This document shows, piece after piece, positions 28,750-37,506 of a stretch of 64,000 nucleotides of DNA. Both the position numbers and the translations under genes were made by a program. The notes beneath the pieces are model-generated. The model ran no database searches. It had not been told where the DNA came from and saw only the letters and a program-made list of their open reading frames with translations. Numbering within the stretch: the stretch's first letter is position 1; each line of letters starts with the position of its first letter. This stretch comes from Leptolyngbya sp. CCY15150 (GTDB taxonomy: Bacteria; Cyanobacteriota; Cyanobacteriia; RECH01), in the NCBI RefSeq assembly GCF_016888135.1, contig NZ_JACSWB010000174.1, positions 248,001 to 312,000 on the forward strand. Reading direction: 5' to 3'.

Positions 28750-29888
28750 AGGCTAGCTTCCTCTTGTACTAAATAGACGCGATCGCGCTGGGTGACAACG
28801 CCTTCTCGAATCAAAAGGCGAAGCGCATCGACAGCCTGAAAGCGGTTAATGCTGAGCTCTTCCTCAATTTCCGGTAGCCGCGCGCCGTGCCGCTGCCGAA
28901 TCAGAGCATAAATACTGCTGGCCAAGTCTTTGGGACTTGGGGCATCGGGAACGCTGGGAGGTAAAGGCTCTGCCACCGTTTCATCAAAGGGAGATACCTG
29001 AGCCGGTGGAGCATAGACGACAGGCGGGGTAGCGGGTGCCGGAGGAGCCTGCATGACCGGTGGCGGGCTGGGTGCGGCCGCTGGTACAGGCGCTGCTGGT
29101 GCAGGCGGTGCAGCGGGTGCAGCAGGCGGTGCTACGGGCGCAGCAGATCGGGTGAAAAATCTGGGTTGAGCGGCGGGTGCTGGCGCGGGTGCCGGTGCAG
29201 TAACTGGAGCAGGTGCCGAAGCAGCGCTACCCGTTCCCCACACCGATTGCCGAAGGTCAGCACAGTAAGCAGCTAGCTCGGTGCGGAAGGCGGCAAATTC
29301 ATGGAATAGCGCATCCACATCGGCGAGACGTAGCTCACGGCTGGTGTTGAGCATGGTCTGTACTGCCTGAGCGCGATCGCCCCGCAACACCTCCAGTTCT
29401 GCCAAGTAGCACTGCACATCCGACTGCAGCGCCGTTACATAGGCGGAAAGCTCTGCCCGCAGTTGTTCGCGGTTTAAGGCACGGCTCTGCTGCAAGGTTT
29501 CCAGCATCGCAGCAACGGTATTGCTCAGTTGGCCACGAAACTCCGACAGAAACCGTTTGAGTTCTTCGGCCTGCAAAAGACGATTGCTTGCAGTCTGAGA
29601 TAAAAATTCTGCCGTCTGCCGCTGCAGCGCTTGAGTAAAGTTATGTAGCTCTTGGAAAAGTCGCTGCGCTTGAAGCTGGCGCTGCTGACTGGCCTGGGCT
29701 AGAAACGTCTGGGTTTCTTGCTGAAGCTGAAGCTGGAAGAGACTGAGGTCTTGACGGAGTTGAGCCGCTTGGGTTTGGCGATCGCTTTGAAATGTATCCA
29801 GGGTTTGCCGAACATCTTGCCGCCGTTGGGCTAACTCTTGCTGACGTCTTTGCCGTAGCTCTAACCACGAATCTCGCAACGAATTCAT
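28746..29888 (-). CDS. gvpC: Gas vesicle outer protein GvpC, extended with linker and winged-helix-like domain
   Basis: 380 residues, about twice the classic Anabaena GvpC (193 aa). The N-terminal half holds at least four 33-residue helical repeats, e.g. starting [28 protein letters not shown] and [14 protein letters not shown], the form that clamps the ribbed GvpA shell. Residues about 220-300 are an almost pure Pro/Ala/Val linker. Residues about 318-380 form a winged-helix-like domain with [19 protein letters not shown], matching the end of GvpN. No signal peptide. It stiffens the vesicle; the extra domain is unexplained. Confidence 0.9.
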   Translation of the reverse strand: MNSLRDSWLELRQRRQQELAQRRQDVRQTLDTFQSDRQTQAAQLRQDLSLFQLQLQQETQTFLAQASQQRQLQAQRLFQELHNFTQALQRQTAEFLSQTASNRLLQAEELKRFLSEFRGQLSNTVAAMLETLQQSRALNREQLRAELSAYVTALQSDVQCYLAELEVLRGDRAQAVQTMLNTSRELRLADVDALFHEFAAFRTELAAYCADLRQSVWGTGSAASAPAPVTAPAPAPAPAAQPRFFTRSAAPVAPPAAPAAPPAPAAPVPAAAPSPPPVMQAPPAPATPPVVYAPPAQVSPFDETVAEPLPPSVPDAPSPKDLASSIYALIRQRHGARLPEIEEELSINRFQAVDALRLLIREGVVTQRDRVYLVQEEASL

Positions 29889-30079
29889 GGGATGATTCTC
29901 CTACAGGATGGGAAAGGATAGCTCAAACTAAAGTCAGAACTTACACTACTGAAACGTCATTTTTAAGCGAAAACCTGATTACTAAAATTAAATGTCATCC
30001 CGTGACATGGGGCAGAGCGAATCGCTGAAATGACAGACATGATGGGACAGCGCATAAGCCTCTGAGGCTAAAAAGAAGA

Positions 30080-30128
30080 TGAGGGGATGCCGATAGGAAA
30101 ACCAATGCATCCGTTGGGCAACCCCTCA
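30080..30128 (-). terminator. Stem-loop between gvpA and gvpC
   Basis: TGAGGGG (30080-30086) pairs with CCCCTCA (30122-30128), 42 bp downstream of gvpA. Cyanobacterial gvpA messages are made far in excess of gvpC, and an intergenic stem-loop that stops or protects transcripts is the usual explanation. No T-run follows, so RNA processing or protection is as likely as termination. The rest of 29889-30170 shows nothing recognisable. Confidence 0.5.
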
Positions 30129-30170
30129 GTCGTAAGTTAGGCTGTCCGATGGACGAACAGCGATTTAGAC

Positions 30171-30386
30171 CTATGCAGGTACAGCGGCTTGGGAGGTTAG
30201 ACCCACGGCTTCAGCGTACTTCAGGTAGGTTTCAACCGAAGCAATCACAACCCGGGCTTCAATTGCCAAGAGTTCAATACCGACCAAGGACACACGAACC
30301 CAAGCATCAATCACGATCCCTTTGTCGAGGATGCGGTCGATTACTTCAGCCAAGCTAGAGGAGGAGTTTACCTTTTCAACAGCCAT
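30171..30386 (-). CDS. gvpA: Major gas vesicle structural protein GvpA
   Basis: 71 residues, the canonical length. The sequence is near-identical to the cyanobacterial consensus: [20 protein letters not shown], then [20 protein letters not shown] and [11 protein letters not shown]. GvpA polymerises into the ribbed, gas-permeable, water-tight wall. AGGTGA precedes the ATG at normal distance. First gene of the operon; only one gvpA copy is in this window. A 9-bp inverted repeat lies in its leader. Confidence 0.99.
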   Translation of the reverse strand: MAVEKVNSSSSLAEVIDRILDKGIVIDAWVRVSLVGIELLAIEARVVIASVETYLKYAEAVGLTSQAAVPA

Positions 30387-31244
30387 GATTAGTCACCTAA
30401 AACTTGATTATGGATTGGAACTGAATAGACAGCCAACAACTGTGATTTGAATAGTGTTCAGTTGTTGAAGAATTGAATAGAGAGCAGAACCCCCATATTC
30501 TGAGCGAGAGTTCGACAGTAGTAAAGAGGTCTATAGTCCGACAAGATTCTAACAGAAAATCTGGAAATAGTTCCCAAACTTCTTAAGAAGAATTAAGCCC
30601 AATGAGAGCTCCTTCTTTGACCCTGCCAGCACCCCTTTGATGCTACCACCGATGCTTCGAAGACGTTAGAAAAATCTAGAATTGCTAGAACTTAAACTTG
30701 AACCCTAGATAAATCTCTCCTCGGAGACTATTTCATTGTTCCCGCTAATTAAACTCTGCTAACACAGTCAACAAAAGTCTACAATTTACACGACTATCTC
30801 GATGATCCAGCAGAACGTTCTAGACAGTAGGAATTGAGATTTGTTTCACGCTGCATCATGCTCTTGCCAATTGACTATGGTTGTCTCAACAATTTACTGC
30901 TGGCATTGCCTCCTGTCGGCTGATGGATGTCAACACCAGACAGGTAAGCGCTCCTAGCCCTAGACCCTAGAAGCATTGCCTGTTAGTACTTTTCGTTTCT
31001 AGCCCCTTGGATCCGGACAGTTTTTTGACTGTCTACTTGAAAGTATCCGAGGGCTATCAATCCTTGAGACCATGAGCGATCGCTCACCCAAACGTGACCA
31101 GAATAAACCAAATTGTTGTGAACGTTTCCCGTACATGTACGGATTATTTTGGATAGATTCCAATCAACTTAATAGCAGGAACGTCTATGGCCTGAACACC
31201 TTTGAGGGCTTGACGATGAGTGCCATCAACGTGACGTTGATCAA
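30387..31244. other. gvpA upstream region
   Basis: 858 bp between gvpA and the end of dprA, AT-rich near gvpA, with only one HIP1 (about 31077). It must hold the gas-vesicle promoter and its regulation. Apart from the leader inverted repeat I see ATCAACG-TGA-CGTTGAT near 31227-31243, just after dprA. No gene is supported. Confidence 0.5.
30434..30467 (-). promoter_or_regulatory. Inverted repeat in the gvpA leader
   Basis: CAACAACTG (30434-30442) and CAGTTGTTG (30459-30467) are perfect complements with a 16-bp spacer, 48 to 81 bp before the gvpA start. In RNA it would form a 9-bp stem in the 5' leader; in DNA it could be an operator. Both fit tight control or long message life of gvpA. Confidence 0.5.
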
Positions 31245-32357
31245 CTAACAGCGTTGGTAGCGGGATCCGGGTAATTGGGTAACCAGGCCCATCATTTCAA
31301 GTTGGGTCAAGCTGCCTAAGACCAGTCCTGTAGCTAATCCAGTGGTTTGAACGATGCCATCCAAGGCGATCGCCTCTAGGGACATGGCGTTCAAAATTGT
31401 TGCCAGATCAGGGGTGAGAGATGGTGGCGGCAGTAAGGAAAGCTGTTCAACCGGCGCGGGCAGGAAGCTGGGCAGGCTGCCGAGGCGTTCTAATAAATCT
31501 GCCTCACCCAACACCACCTGAGCCCCTTGATTGAGCAGTTCTAAACAGCCCAGGGAGCGTTCATTATCGAGAGAACCGGGCAGGGCATAGACATCCCGCC
31601 CGCAATCATTGGCTAGACGTGCGGTAATCAGCGCCCCAGAACGACTGGGGGCTTCCAGAACCAGCGTGGCACGGCTAAGACCAGCAATCATGCGGTTGCG
31701 GCGGGGAAAGTGGGCGCGGTCGGGTTTCGTGCCCGCCGGATATTCGCTGAGGATCAGTCCCTGTTCAAGAATACGTTGGGCCAGCGCGCGGTTGGAGCTG
31801 GGATAGACAATATCCACCCCCGTTCCCACAACAGCAACGGTACGTCCACCTGCTTCAAGACAGGTTTTGTGGGCCAGGGTATCAATACCGTCCGCCAGAC
31901 CGGAGATGATCGTCCAGCCGCTCTCTGTCAGGGCTTGGGTGAGGCGCTGAGTCCATCGCCGTCCATAGTCGGAGGGAGAACGGGTACCCACGAGGGCGAT
32001 CGCCGGCAGGATTCCTTGATTTTCCTGAGGGTTCACCTGTCCGCGATAGTACAGCACTGGCGGCGGATCGGGAATTTCCAACAGCAGGCGCGGGTAGTCC
32101 GGATCGGCGGGTGTCCAAAAGTTAGGATTGTGGTCACTGTGGGTGGCGAGGAGTTCGGCTGGATCCAGTTGCGATCGCTCCCGCAGGATGGAGTCGCAGG
32201 TTTGCCGCCCAAAGCCATCCACCTCTCCGAGGGCGGCCGCCGGAGCATCCCAGGCCGCCGCTAGGGTGCCAAAGTGCCGCTGCAGCCGCTGGAGGAGGAT
32301 AGGCCCAATGCCGGTCAGCGTTGACCAGGCTAACCAATAGGCGCGATCGCTTGTCAA
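31245..32357 (-). CDS. dprA: DNA-processing protein DprA (Smf)
   Basis: 370 residues. It loads RecA on incoming single strands during natural transformation. It has a helix-hairpin-helix start (LTGIGPILLQRL), then the extended Rossmann domain with LVGTRSPSDYGRR, SGLADGIDTLAH, VGTGVDIVYP and FPRRNRMIAGLS. The C-terminal winged-helix domain (about 310-370) is present. It suggests natural competence, which many cyanobacteria have. Same strand as the small secreted-protein gene upstream, separated by 30 bp. Confidence 0.95.
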   Translation of the reverse strand: MTSDRAYWLAWSTLTGIGPILLQRLQRHFGTLAAAWDAPAAALGEVDGFGRQTCDSILRERSQLDPAELLATHSDHNPNFWTPADPDYPRLLLEIPDPPPVLYYRGQVNPQENQGILPAIALVGTRSPSDYGRRWTQRLTQALTESGWTIISGLADGIDTLAHKTCLEAGGRTVAVVGTGVDIVYPSSNRALAQRILEQGLILSEYPAGTKPDRAHFPRRNRMIAGLSRATLVLEAPSRSGALITARLANDCGRDVYALPGSLDNERSLGCLELLNQGAQVVLGEADLLERLGSLPSFLPAPVEQLSLLPPPSLTPDLATILNAMSLEAIALDGIVQTTGLATGLVLGSLTQLEMMGLVTQLPGSRYQRC

Positions 32358-32387
32358 GATTGTATATGCCCCTGATGTGACGATGAT

Positions 32388-32741
32388 TTACAAACTGGGC
32401 TGGATCAATTGCTCCAGTTGCTCCAAAAGCTCTGGATGCTGCTGCAGCTCCTGCATAAGATCATCGCTTTGCCCGGCTAATTGCTGTACCAGTTGAGGAT
32501 TTTGCATCAGGTATTGCACCAGTTGAGGATTTTGTTCCAGGGTAGTTTGTACTAGTTGCAGTACCCGTTGCGGATCGTTGCGCAGCATTTGGATGGCCTC
32601 CTGCTCCGCCGCCGCAGTCTCTTCCTGGGATATTCCGTCTGGTAGTTGAGCGATCGCCCGTGGCTGCAAACTGGGCATCAGCCATGAGCCGACAGACAGA
32701 GCTGTGGTCAGGATCAAGGTGGGAAGAAATTTGAGTGTCAT
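32388..32741 (-). CDS. Small secreted Gln/Leu-rich protein
   Basis: 117 residues with a signal peptide (MTLKFLPTLILTTALSVG, cleavage probably after RAIA). The mature part is helical and repetitive: QNPQLVQYLMQ, QNPQLVQQLAG, QHPELLEQLEQL, an 11-13-residue repeat. The DNA shows the matching repeat (TGAGGATTTTG). Unknown role; no enzymatic motif. It could be co-transcribed with dprA. Confidence 0.7.
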   Translation of the reverse strand: MTLKFLPTLILTTALSVGSWLMPSLQPRAIAQLPDGISQEETAAAEQEAIQMLRNDPQRVLQLVQTTLEQNPQLVQYLMQNPQLVQQLAGQSDDLMQELQQHPELLEQLEQLIQPSL

Positions 32742-32989
32742 GTATATAGATCTAGAAGGATAGGGATTGCGATGGACGGGAACGATGGACAGGAGCGATC
32801 GCCCCCAAATCAGCTACCATGCTAGCGCAGGGCAAGATGGCTGCAATCGGTGGTTCTTGGGAATTTGTCGTCGGATCGAGTTCCTCCAAGACCATCCCCA
32901 AGACCCAGAGCATCGTTAGCTAGAATAGTGACAAGCCAAGGGCGATCGCCCCTGCCCATTGCCCCGTTCAGAATCTTCATGTTGCCCCT

Positions 32990-33967
32990 ATGCCCACCTA
33001 CCCCGGACTGTCGAGTGCTGCCTTTCGCCACCCCCAAGATGAGCAAGCCGAACAGGCATTGCGCAGTGTGCCTGGATTTGACCTTGTAGCCCGCAAATTT
33101 GTGGAATTCGTCTACGAACGTCCGCGCTACGTCTATCTCATGGGCAACAGCATTGAAGTTGGGCCGCGCCAATATGCGTCGGTTTACCACATTTTCCGCG
33201 ATTGCATCCTGTCCCTTGATATCTATCCCGAACCCACGCTGTTTGTGTCCCAAGCGCCCTTGGTGAATGCCTATGCCCTCGGGCAAGAGCGCCCCTGCGT
33301 GGTGTTGAATACCGGGCTATTGGATTTACTCGATGAAACCGAGTTGCGATCGGTGATGGCCCACGAACTCGGTCATATTAAATGCGGTCACACCACGCTC
33401 AACCAGATGGCAAGCTGGGCCATTACGCTGGTGTTTGGACTATCGAGCATGACCTTTGGTCTGAGCAGCTTGGTGAGCACAGGCTTAATCCTGGCGTTTT
33501 ATGAATGGTTGCGGAAGGCAGAACTATCGGCCGATCGCGCTGCGCTGTTGGTGATGGATGAGCTGGATCCAGTCTTGCGCAATATGATGAGGCTGGCAGG
33601 AGGCAGTAGCCGCTATGCCCATGAGCTAGATCTGCGGGAATTTGTACGCCAGTCGGAACGCTACCACGATCTAGACGAAGACGGGCTGAATCAGGTGTAT
33701 AAGTTTTTTCTGTATAATAACGTATCCCAGGGCGTTTTTCTAACCCATCCGTTTACAGTAGAGCGGGTTAAATATCTCCAGGAATGGTCTCAGTCACCCG
33801 ACTTTCAAGCGATTCGGACGGGCAACTACGCGCGATCGGAAGATAATGCGGTGGATGTGGAACCGGAACGGAAGTCGGCAACCCGCAGCGAGGCAGACAG
33901 GCTCCGCGATGAAATCGATCAGCTTCAGCAAGAACTGGAGCGTCTGCGGCGATCGCGCCCTGAATAA
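32990..33967 (+). CDS. M48-family zinc metalloprotease
   Basis: 325 residues. The zinc motif HELGHIKCGHTT is preceded by LLDLLDETELRSVMA, with a third ligand Glu in EWLRKAELSADRAAL. Family members (HtpX-like, YggG-like) degrade damaged or membrane proteins. One hydrophobic stretch after the HExxH (ITLVFGLSSMTFGLSSLV) may be a membrane hairpin. The C-terminal 40 residues are charged and coiled-coil-like. The start MPTYPGLSSAAFRHP is family-like. Monocistronic. Confidence 0.88.
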   Translation: MPTYPGLSSAAFRHPQDEQAEQALRSVPGFDLVARKFVEFVYERPRYVYLMGNSIEVGPRQYASVYHIFRDCILSLDIYPEPTLFVSQAPLVNAYALGQERPCVVLNTGLLDLLDETELRSVMAHELGHIKCGHTTLNQMASWAITLVFGLSSMTFGLSSLVSTGLILAFYEWLRKAELSADRAALLVMDELDPVLRNMMRLAGGSSRYAHELDLREFVRQSERYHDLDEDGLNQVYKFFLYNNVSQGVFLTHPFTVERVKYLQEWSQSPDFQAIRTGNYARSEDNAVDVEPERKSATRSEADRLRDEIDQLQQELERLRRSRPE

Positions 33968-34005
33968 CCCAAGGCTCTCTTAGATAAGTATAGATTCAGC
34001 CAAGA

Positions 34006-34037
34006 GGGCGATCGCTTCTAGAGAGGAGCGATCGCCC
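34006..34037. terminator. Hairpin built from two HIP1 sites
   Basis: GGGCGATCGCT (34006-34016) pairs with AGCGATCGCCC (34027-34037), an 11-bp stem with a 10-base loop, in the 86-bp gap between convergent genes. Both arms are HIP1 sites, as in the hairpin at 15339-15368. Probably acts as a two-way terminator. Confidence 0.55.
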
Positions 34038-34053
34038 GATCGTCGATATTAGG

Positions 34054-35148
34054 CTAGGCGCTCAGCACCTTTTGTCGCGCTACCTCTGGGCTAGCTACCT
34101 GTTGAATATAGTTAGCTAGATACTGGACATGATTCTCGCTGGTAAAGCGCTGCATCACCGCCTCATACCCGCGCTGGGCAAGCGTATCAGCAAAGCTGCG
34201 ATCGCTCAAGAGCCAGCGAATAGAGGCACTGAGCGCCTCAGGATTGAGGGGAGGAATGCCCAAGACAACTCCTTCAGCAATCAGCTCCTCTGCCAAGCCT
34301 GGCGTGCGGGTCATGATCACAGGACGGCGACAGGCCATAGCTTCGATGAGCGTGGTCAAACCCGCAGAGTAATCATTGGGCAACAGGCTCACAACCACAA
34401 CATCCGCATCACGATAGAGTTGACGTAGGTCTGGCCAGTCATAGTGCTGCATCGTCATATAGCTAGGCACTGGATCCGGAAGGGATACCCTGGTATTCGA
34501 TGATGCATTGGGGGAAACAGCACAGATATGAACGTCAACATCTAGATCGCTAGTAGCCACAGCCAAGGTTTGATAGTCGCGCTGCTCTAATCCTCCACTG
34601 GCAATCAGAGGCCGTTTTTTATCCGCAAGACAGGCACCAGGCGTAAAAAATCGTACATCCGTTTGTTCTGGCAAGATGCAGATGCGATCGCTGGGCAGCG
34701 ACAGCCAATCCATCAACGACTTAGCTTTCCTTTGGGTATTCACCACAAACGTTGGAATATGGTGTTGCAGATTAAACATCTTAAGGACACCACGTACTCG
34801 GGAGCGATCGGGAGCCATGACCGAGACCACAAACTTAGTTCTTGCCTGCTTCCAACCTGCGAGGATAGCAAGAGGCAAACCTACGTCCTCCCCGGCACAA
34901 AACACAACATCATTATCACCTAGATAAGGCAGCAGGCAGCGGGCCAGCGCCCAGTGCTCAGGCTGTCCAATAATTTTTGCTAGGATCTTATCGTGTACGG
35001 TTACCTGTTTTTGATCCGGCTGATGCACCTGTGCATTTAACTGTTGACGCAAGGCCCATAACGCATGACGTGGCTTCTGATCGTTGGCAGCAGCTTCCTC
35101 TATCCCGTCTAGGTCAAACGGGCGGCTCAAGACAATATGATAAGCCAT
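34054..35148 (-). CDS. GT4-family glycosyltransferase
   Basis: 364 residues from the ATG at 35148, which has GGAG at good spacing; another in-frame ATG is 12 bp upstream. GT-B fold: the N-terminal half is variable, and the C-terminal half has YRDADVVVVSLLPNDYSAGL with TTLIEAMACRRPVIMT, the nucleotide-sugar binding region with its EAMACxxPV motif. Substrates unknown. It stands alone, so it could serve exopolysaccharide or glycolipid synthesis. Confidence 0.82.
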   Translation of the reverse strand: MAYHIVLSRPFDLDGIEEAAANDQKPRHALWALRQQLNAQVHQPDQKQVTVHDKILAKIIGQPEHWALARCLLPYLGDNDVVFCAGEDVGLPLAILAGWKQARTKFVVSVMAPDRSRVRGVLKMFNLQHHIPTFVVNTQRKAKSLMDWLSLPSDRICILPEQTDVRFFTPGACLADKKRPLIASGGLEQRDYQTLAVATSDLDVDVHICAVSPNASSNTRVSLPDPVPSYMTMQHYDWPDLRQLYRDADVVVVSLLPNDYSAGLTTLIEAMACRRPVIMTRTPGLAEELIAEGVVLGIPPLNPEALSASIRWLLSDRSFADTLAQRGYEAVMQRFTSENHVQYLANYIQQVASPEVARQKVLSA

Positions 35149-36146
35149 GTAACACTCCATGAGCGAAGACTTAGCGGGGTTAATAAAAAATTATGTCTGA
35201 AGGAACATCAGGGGATAGAGCAAGTCTGACCTAGAATACTAGAACCTGAAAGCTTCCAGTCTTGAAGAGCTGACGACCTGCTTGTGTCGATATCTCCTGC
35301 CTAATACTCGAAAAGGATGCACCAACCAATGGAAATAAGATGAGTAAGACGATGGCTGTATATAGCACTACAGTAGCGCCTTATGATCCTATCTGGCAAG
35401 TAGCTTTACGGTAACTTTATGGTCACCTGAGCATAACAATTGCCGCTGAACTTGCATCATTATCCATAGAGTATCCTCTATAAATCAAGACGGCTGCCGA
35501 ATTGTGTTCCAACGACAGGATTAAAGCTGTGATCGTTGAATTATCTAAGTTGTGAGCATTTTACAAGGTATGGAATCACCTAGGTTGTGAGCATTGTGGG
35601 GGGCATTGACGATGTCCCACCCCAGTTCTAGATCTAGACGCTGCTAAGCAATGCGCTAGAAGTGCGCGCTCTGACTACCAAGCTAGCCATGGGGAAACTA
35701 CGGACGATAGGAAGAACCCAATGGGTCAACAGATAGTGTTGCTAAATCAGGGCAGCAACCTCTAGCTAGAAGCTCTGAAACTCCATGCGGCGTTGCTGAA
35801 TACAGGTATGAATTGCTCAATCTGCCCTCACCCTAGCCCTCTTCCTAGGATAAGGGAACAGGCGTTCTAACTCCCTTCTCCCTGGGGAGAAGGGTTGGGG
35901 ATGAGGGCAAATCATCTATCGATTCAGCAATGCCCTCCATGCAAAGTGTTCCGGAATCATACTGCTATTCAGCAAAGCCTTCCATCGTTTAACATCTATC
36001 CAGCTCAAGGTTCTGCCTGTAGCTCAACAGATAGCAACCTCAGCTCACTAGATCGATCCTTGACTCAGGATCTGGAATGGGGAAGGCGATCGCGTTAGTA
36101 TAGCAATCAACTCACCCCGTCACCCCCTTCCTGTCGCCTAGCTGCC
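35149..36146. other. Intergenic region with a MITE-like element
   Basis: About 1 kb between divergent genes. The left half shows no structure apart from a short direct repeat TA(A/G)GTTGTGAGCATT (about 35547 and 35582). The right half contains the inverted-repeat element at 35789-35934. The 67-codon frame at 35895-36098 starts inside that element and is judged spurious. Confidence 0.5.
35789..35934. mobile_element. MITE-like inverted-repeat element, 146 bp
   Basis: Ends are a 13-bp terminal inverted repeat with one mismatch: GGCGTTGCTGAAT (35789-35801) and ATTCAGCAATGCC (35922-35934). Inside, a second inverted repeat has outer arms TGCCCTCA / TGAGGGCA (35823-35830, 35902-35909), continued by imperfect pairing of the CCCT..CTTC and GAAGGGTTGGGG stretches. 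No coding capacity. The same end word occurs at about 2149 (AATCAGCAATGCC) and 43609 (CCTTGCTGAATGC), so the ends may be dispersed. Confidence 0.55.
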
Positions 36147-36737
36147 ATGTCTCCAGATTCACAGCTCAACCTGTCTCACCAATTGCAAAAACTGCGCCAG
36201 CAGCGCTATGCCGATCGCCAGGTTAGCAAAACGCGATCGCTGCAAATCCAAGCGTTGCTCCAGCGCCTCACAGATCATCTTGAACAGGATGTGTTCATTC
36301 AGCAGCAGACGGATCACGTGCGGCGATCGCTGCAGTGCGATCGGGTGGTGATCTACTACTTTTACTATGAATGGAAGGGGCAGGTGACCTTCGAGTCCTT
36401 GAGCCAGCCGATCTACTCCATCTATGGATCCACCGGAGCGGATGACTGCTTCAATGATGAGTATGCCCAACGCTACCTCGAAGGGCGCTATAGCTACATC
36501 TCCGACCTCGATACAGCTCCCATCCATCCCTGTCATCGAGACTTTTTGTCTAGCATTCAGGTCAAAGCCAGCCTAGTGATGCCAATTTTGCCAGAGCGGC
36601 CCGATCATAAGCGCCTGTGGGGGTTGCTGGCTGCCCACCACTGCGCAGAACCGCGTTGGTGGTCTACATCCGACATGGAAGCCATGCAGACCGCAGCCCA
36701 GGAGCTAGCCCAACGGTCATCCATCCAGAACCTGTGA
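36147..36737 (+). CDS. Stand-alone DXCF-type cyanobacteriochrome GAF protein
   Basis: 196 residues: one GAF domain (about 35-190) and no output domain. It carries both cysteine motifs of DXCF cyanobacteriochromes. The first is DDCF at residues 99-102 (Cys101). The second is the canonical bilin-binding Cys-His at 129-130 in HPCHRDFL, followed by QVKASLVMPI. The two cysteines are 28 residues apart, as Cys494 and Cys522 in TePixJ. LWGLLAAHHCAEPRWW completes the CBCR signature. It should bind a phycocyanobilin/phycoviolobilin chromophore and sense blue/green light (inference). No kinase, GGDEF or MCP module is fused; a partner is unknown. Divergent from the GT4 gene, downstream of a MITE-like element. 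Confidence 0.82.
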   Translation: MSPDSQLNLSHQLQKLRQQRYADRQVSKTRSLQIQALLQRLTDHLEQDVFIQQQTDHVRRSLQCDRVVIYYFYYEWKGQVTFESLSQPIYSIYGSTGADDCFNDEYAQRYLEGRYSYISDLDTAPIHPCHRDFLSSIQVKASLVMPILPERPDHKRLWGLLAAHHCAEPRWWSTSDMEAMQTAAQELAQRSSIQNL

Positions 36738-36766
36738 GCCTCTTAGGTGTTGCTCATTCTGGATAT

Positions 36767-37360
36767 CTAGGTCAAAAATAATTCGCGAATGCCACCGCTG
36801 CCGATTTCCACCGCGAGGGCGGCCAGCAGGAAGCCGAGGATTTTGGTAATAATCACAGCACCTTCAGCTCCAATCCAGCGATCGATGCGGGATGACTGGC
36901 GCACAATAAACCAGGTGACGATCATGGCGCTGATGATGCCACCCACAACACTAACGCGGGCGGTGGGCGATTCCGACATGAGAATCATCACGGTGGTGAG
37001 GGTGCCAGGCCCAGCCATGAGGGGGAGTGCTAGGGGGGTAATGGCTACGTCGCGCTCTTCATCCACCAAGGGGGTATCCATCCCACCTTGCAACATGTCT
37101 AAGGCAATCAGCAGCAGCAGCAGCCCCCCGGCTACCTTGAGAGATGCCATGCTGATGTGTAAATAGCCCAAAATTGCTTGGCCGCCAAAGGCAAAGCCTA
37201 GCAACACAGCCGTTGCCACCACGGAGGCTCGATCCACAACTCGGCGTTTTTGAGCAACATCCATGCCTTTCGTTAGAACGATAAAAATAGGCGCATTGCC
37301 AAGGGCATCCGCCAATACAAAGACGGCTACAAAGGTTTGTACAAAGATTGAGCTATCCAT
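36767..37360 (-). CDS. MarC-family (UPF0056) membrane protein
   Basis: 197 residues from the ATG at 37360, supported by GGGGGA just upstream; a longer frame adds 21 non-homologous residues. Six predicted membrane helices, e.g. FVQTFVAVFVLADALGNAPI, LLLLLIALDMLQGG and LPLMAGPGTLTTVMIL. The NAPIF and GPGT motifs are typical of MarC. Function unsettled; once linked to antibiotic resistance, later disputed. Inner membrane. Convergent with the GAF gene. Confidence 0.9.
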   Translation of the reverse strand: MDSSIFVQTFVAVFVLADALGNAPIFIVLTKGMDVAQKRRVVDRASVVATAVLLGFAFGGQAILGYLHISMASLKVAGGLLLLLIALDMLQGGMDTPLVDEERDVAITPLALPLMAGPGTLTTVMILMSESPTARVSVVGGIISAMIVTWFIVRQSSRIDRWIGAEGAVIITKILGFLLAALAVEIGSGGIRELFLT

Positions 37361-37448
37361 TCTTCCCCCTGTTTGATTGACCCAGAATGTGATGTGAGGT
37401 TCAGCATAGGCATCTGCAGGCATCTGTGCTGCTATGGATGAACAAACA

Positions 37449-37474
37449 GCCCCCTCAGGTGTGTTCGAGGGGGC
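37449..37474 (-). terminator. Terminator of acnB
   Basis: An 8-bp GC-rich stem (GCCCCCTC / GAGGGGGC) with a 10-base loop, followed on the minus strand by TGTTTGTT. It lies 33 bp after the acnB stop. Confidence 0.75.
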
Positions 37475-37506
37475 TTATGCATCCTAGATTCTAGGATGGC
37501 TATATG

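Noticed and set aside
31150-31245. Protein-like reading (..VDQRHVDGTHRQALKG..) just after dprA on the minus strand
   Set aside because: It has no start codon outside dprA and no recognised family; probably chance continuation in another frame.
32822-33286. 154-codon minus-strand frame
   Set aside because: Shadow of the M48 protease gene, which has an unmistakable zinc motif on the other strand.
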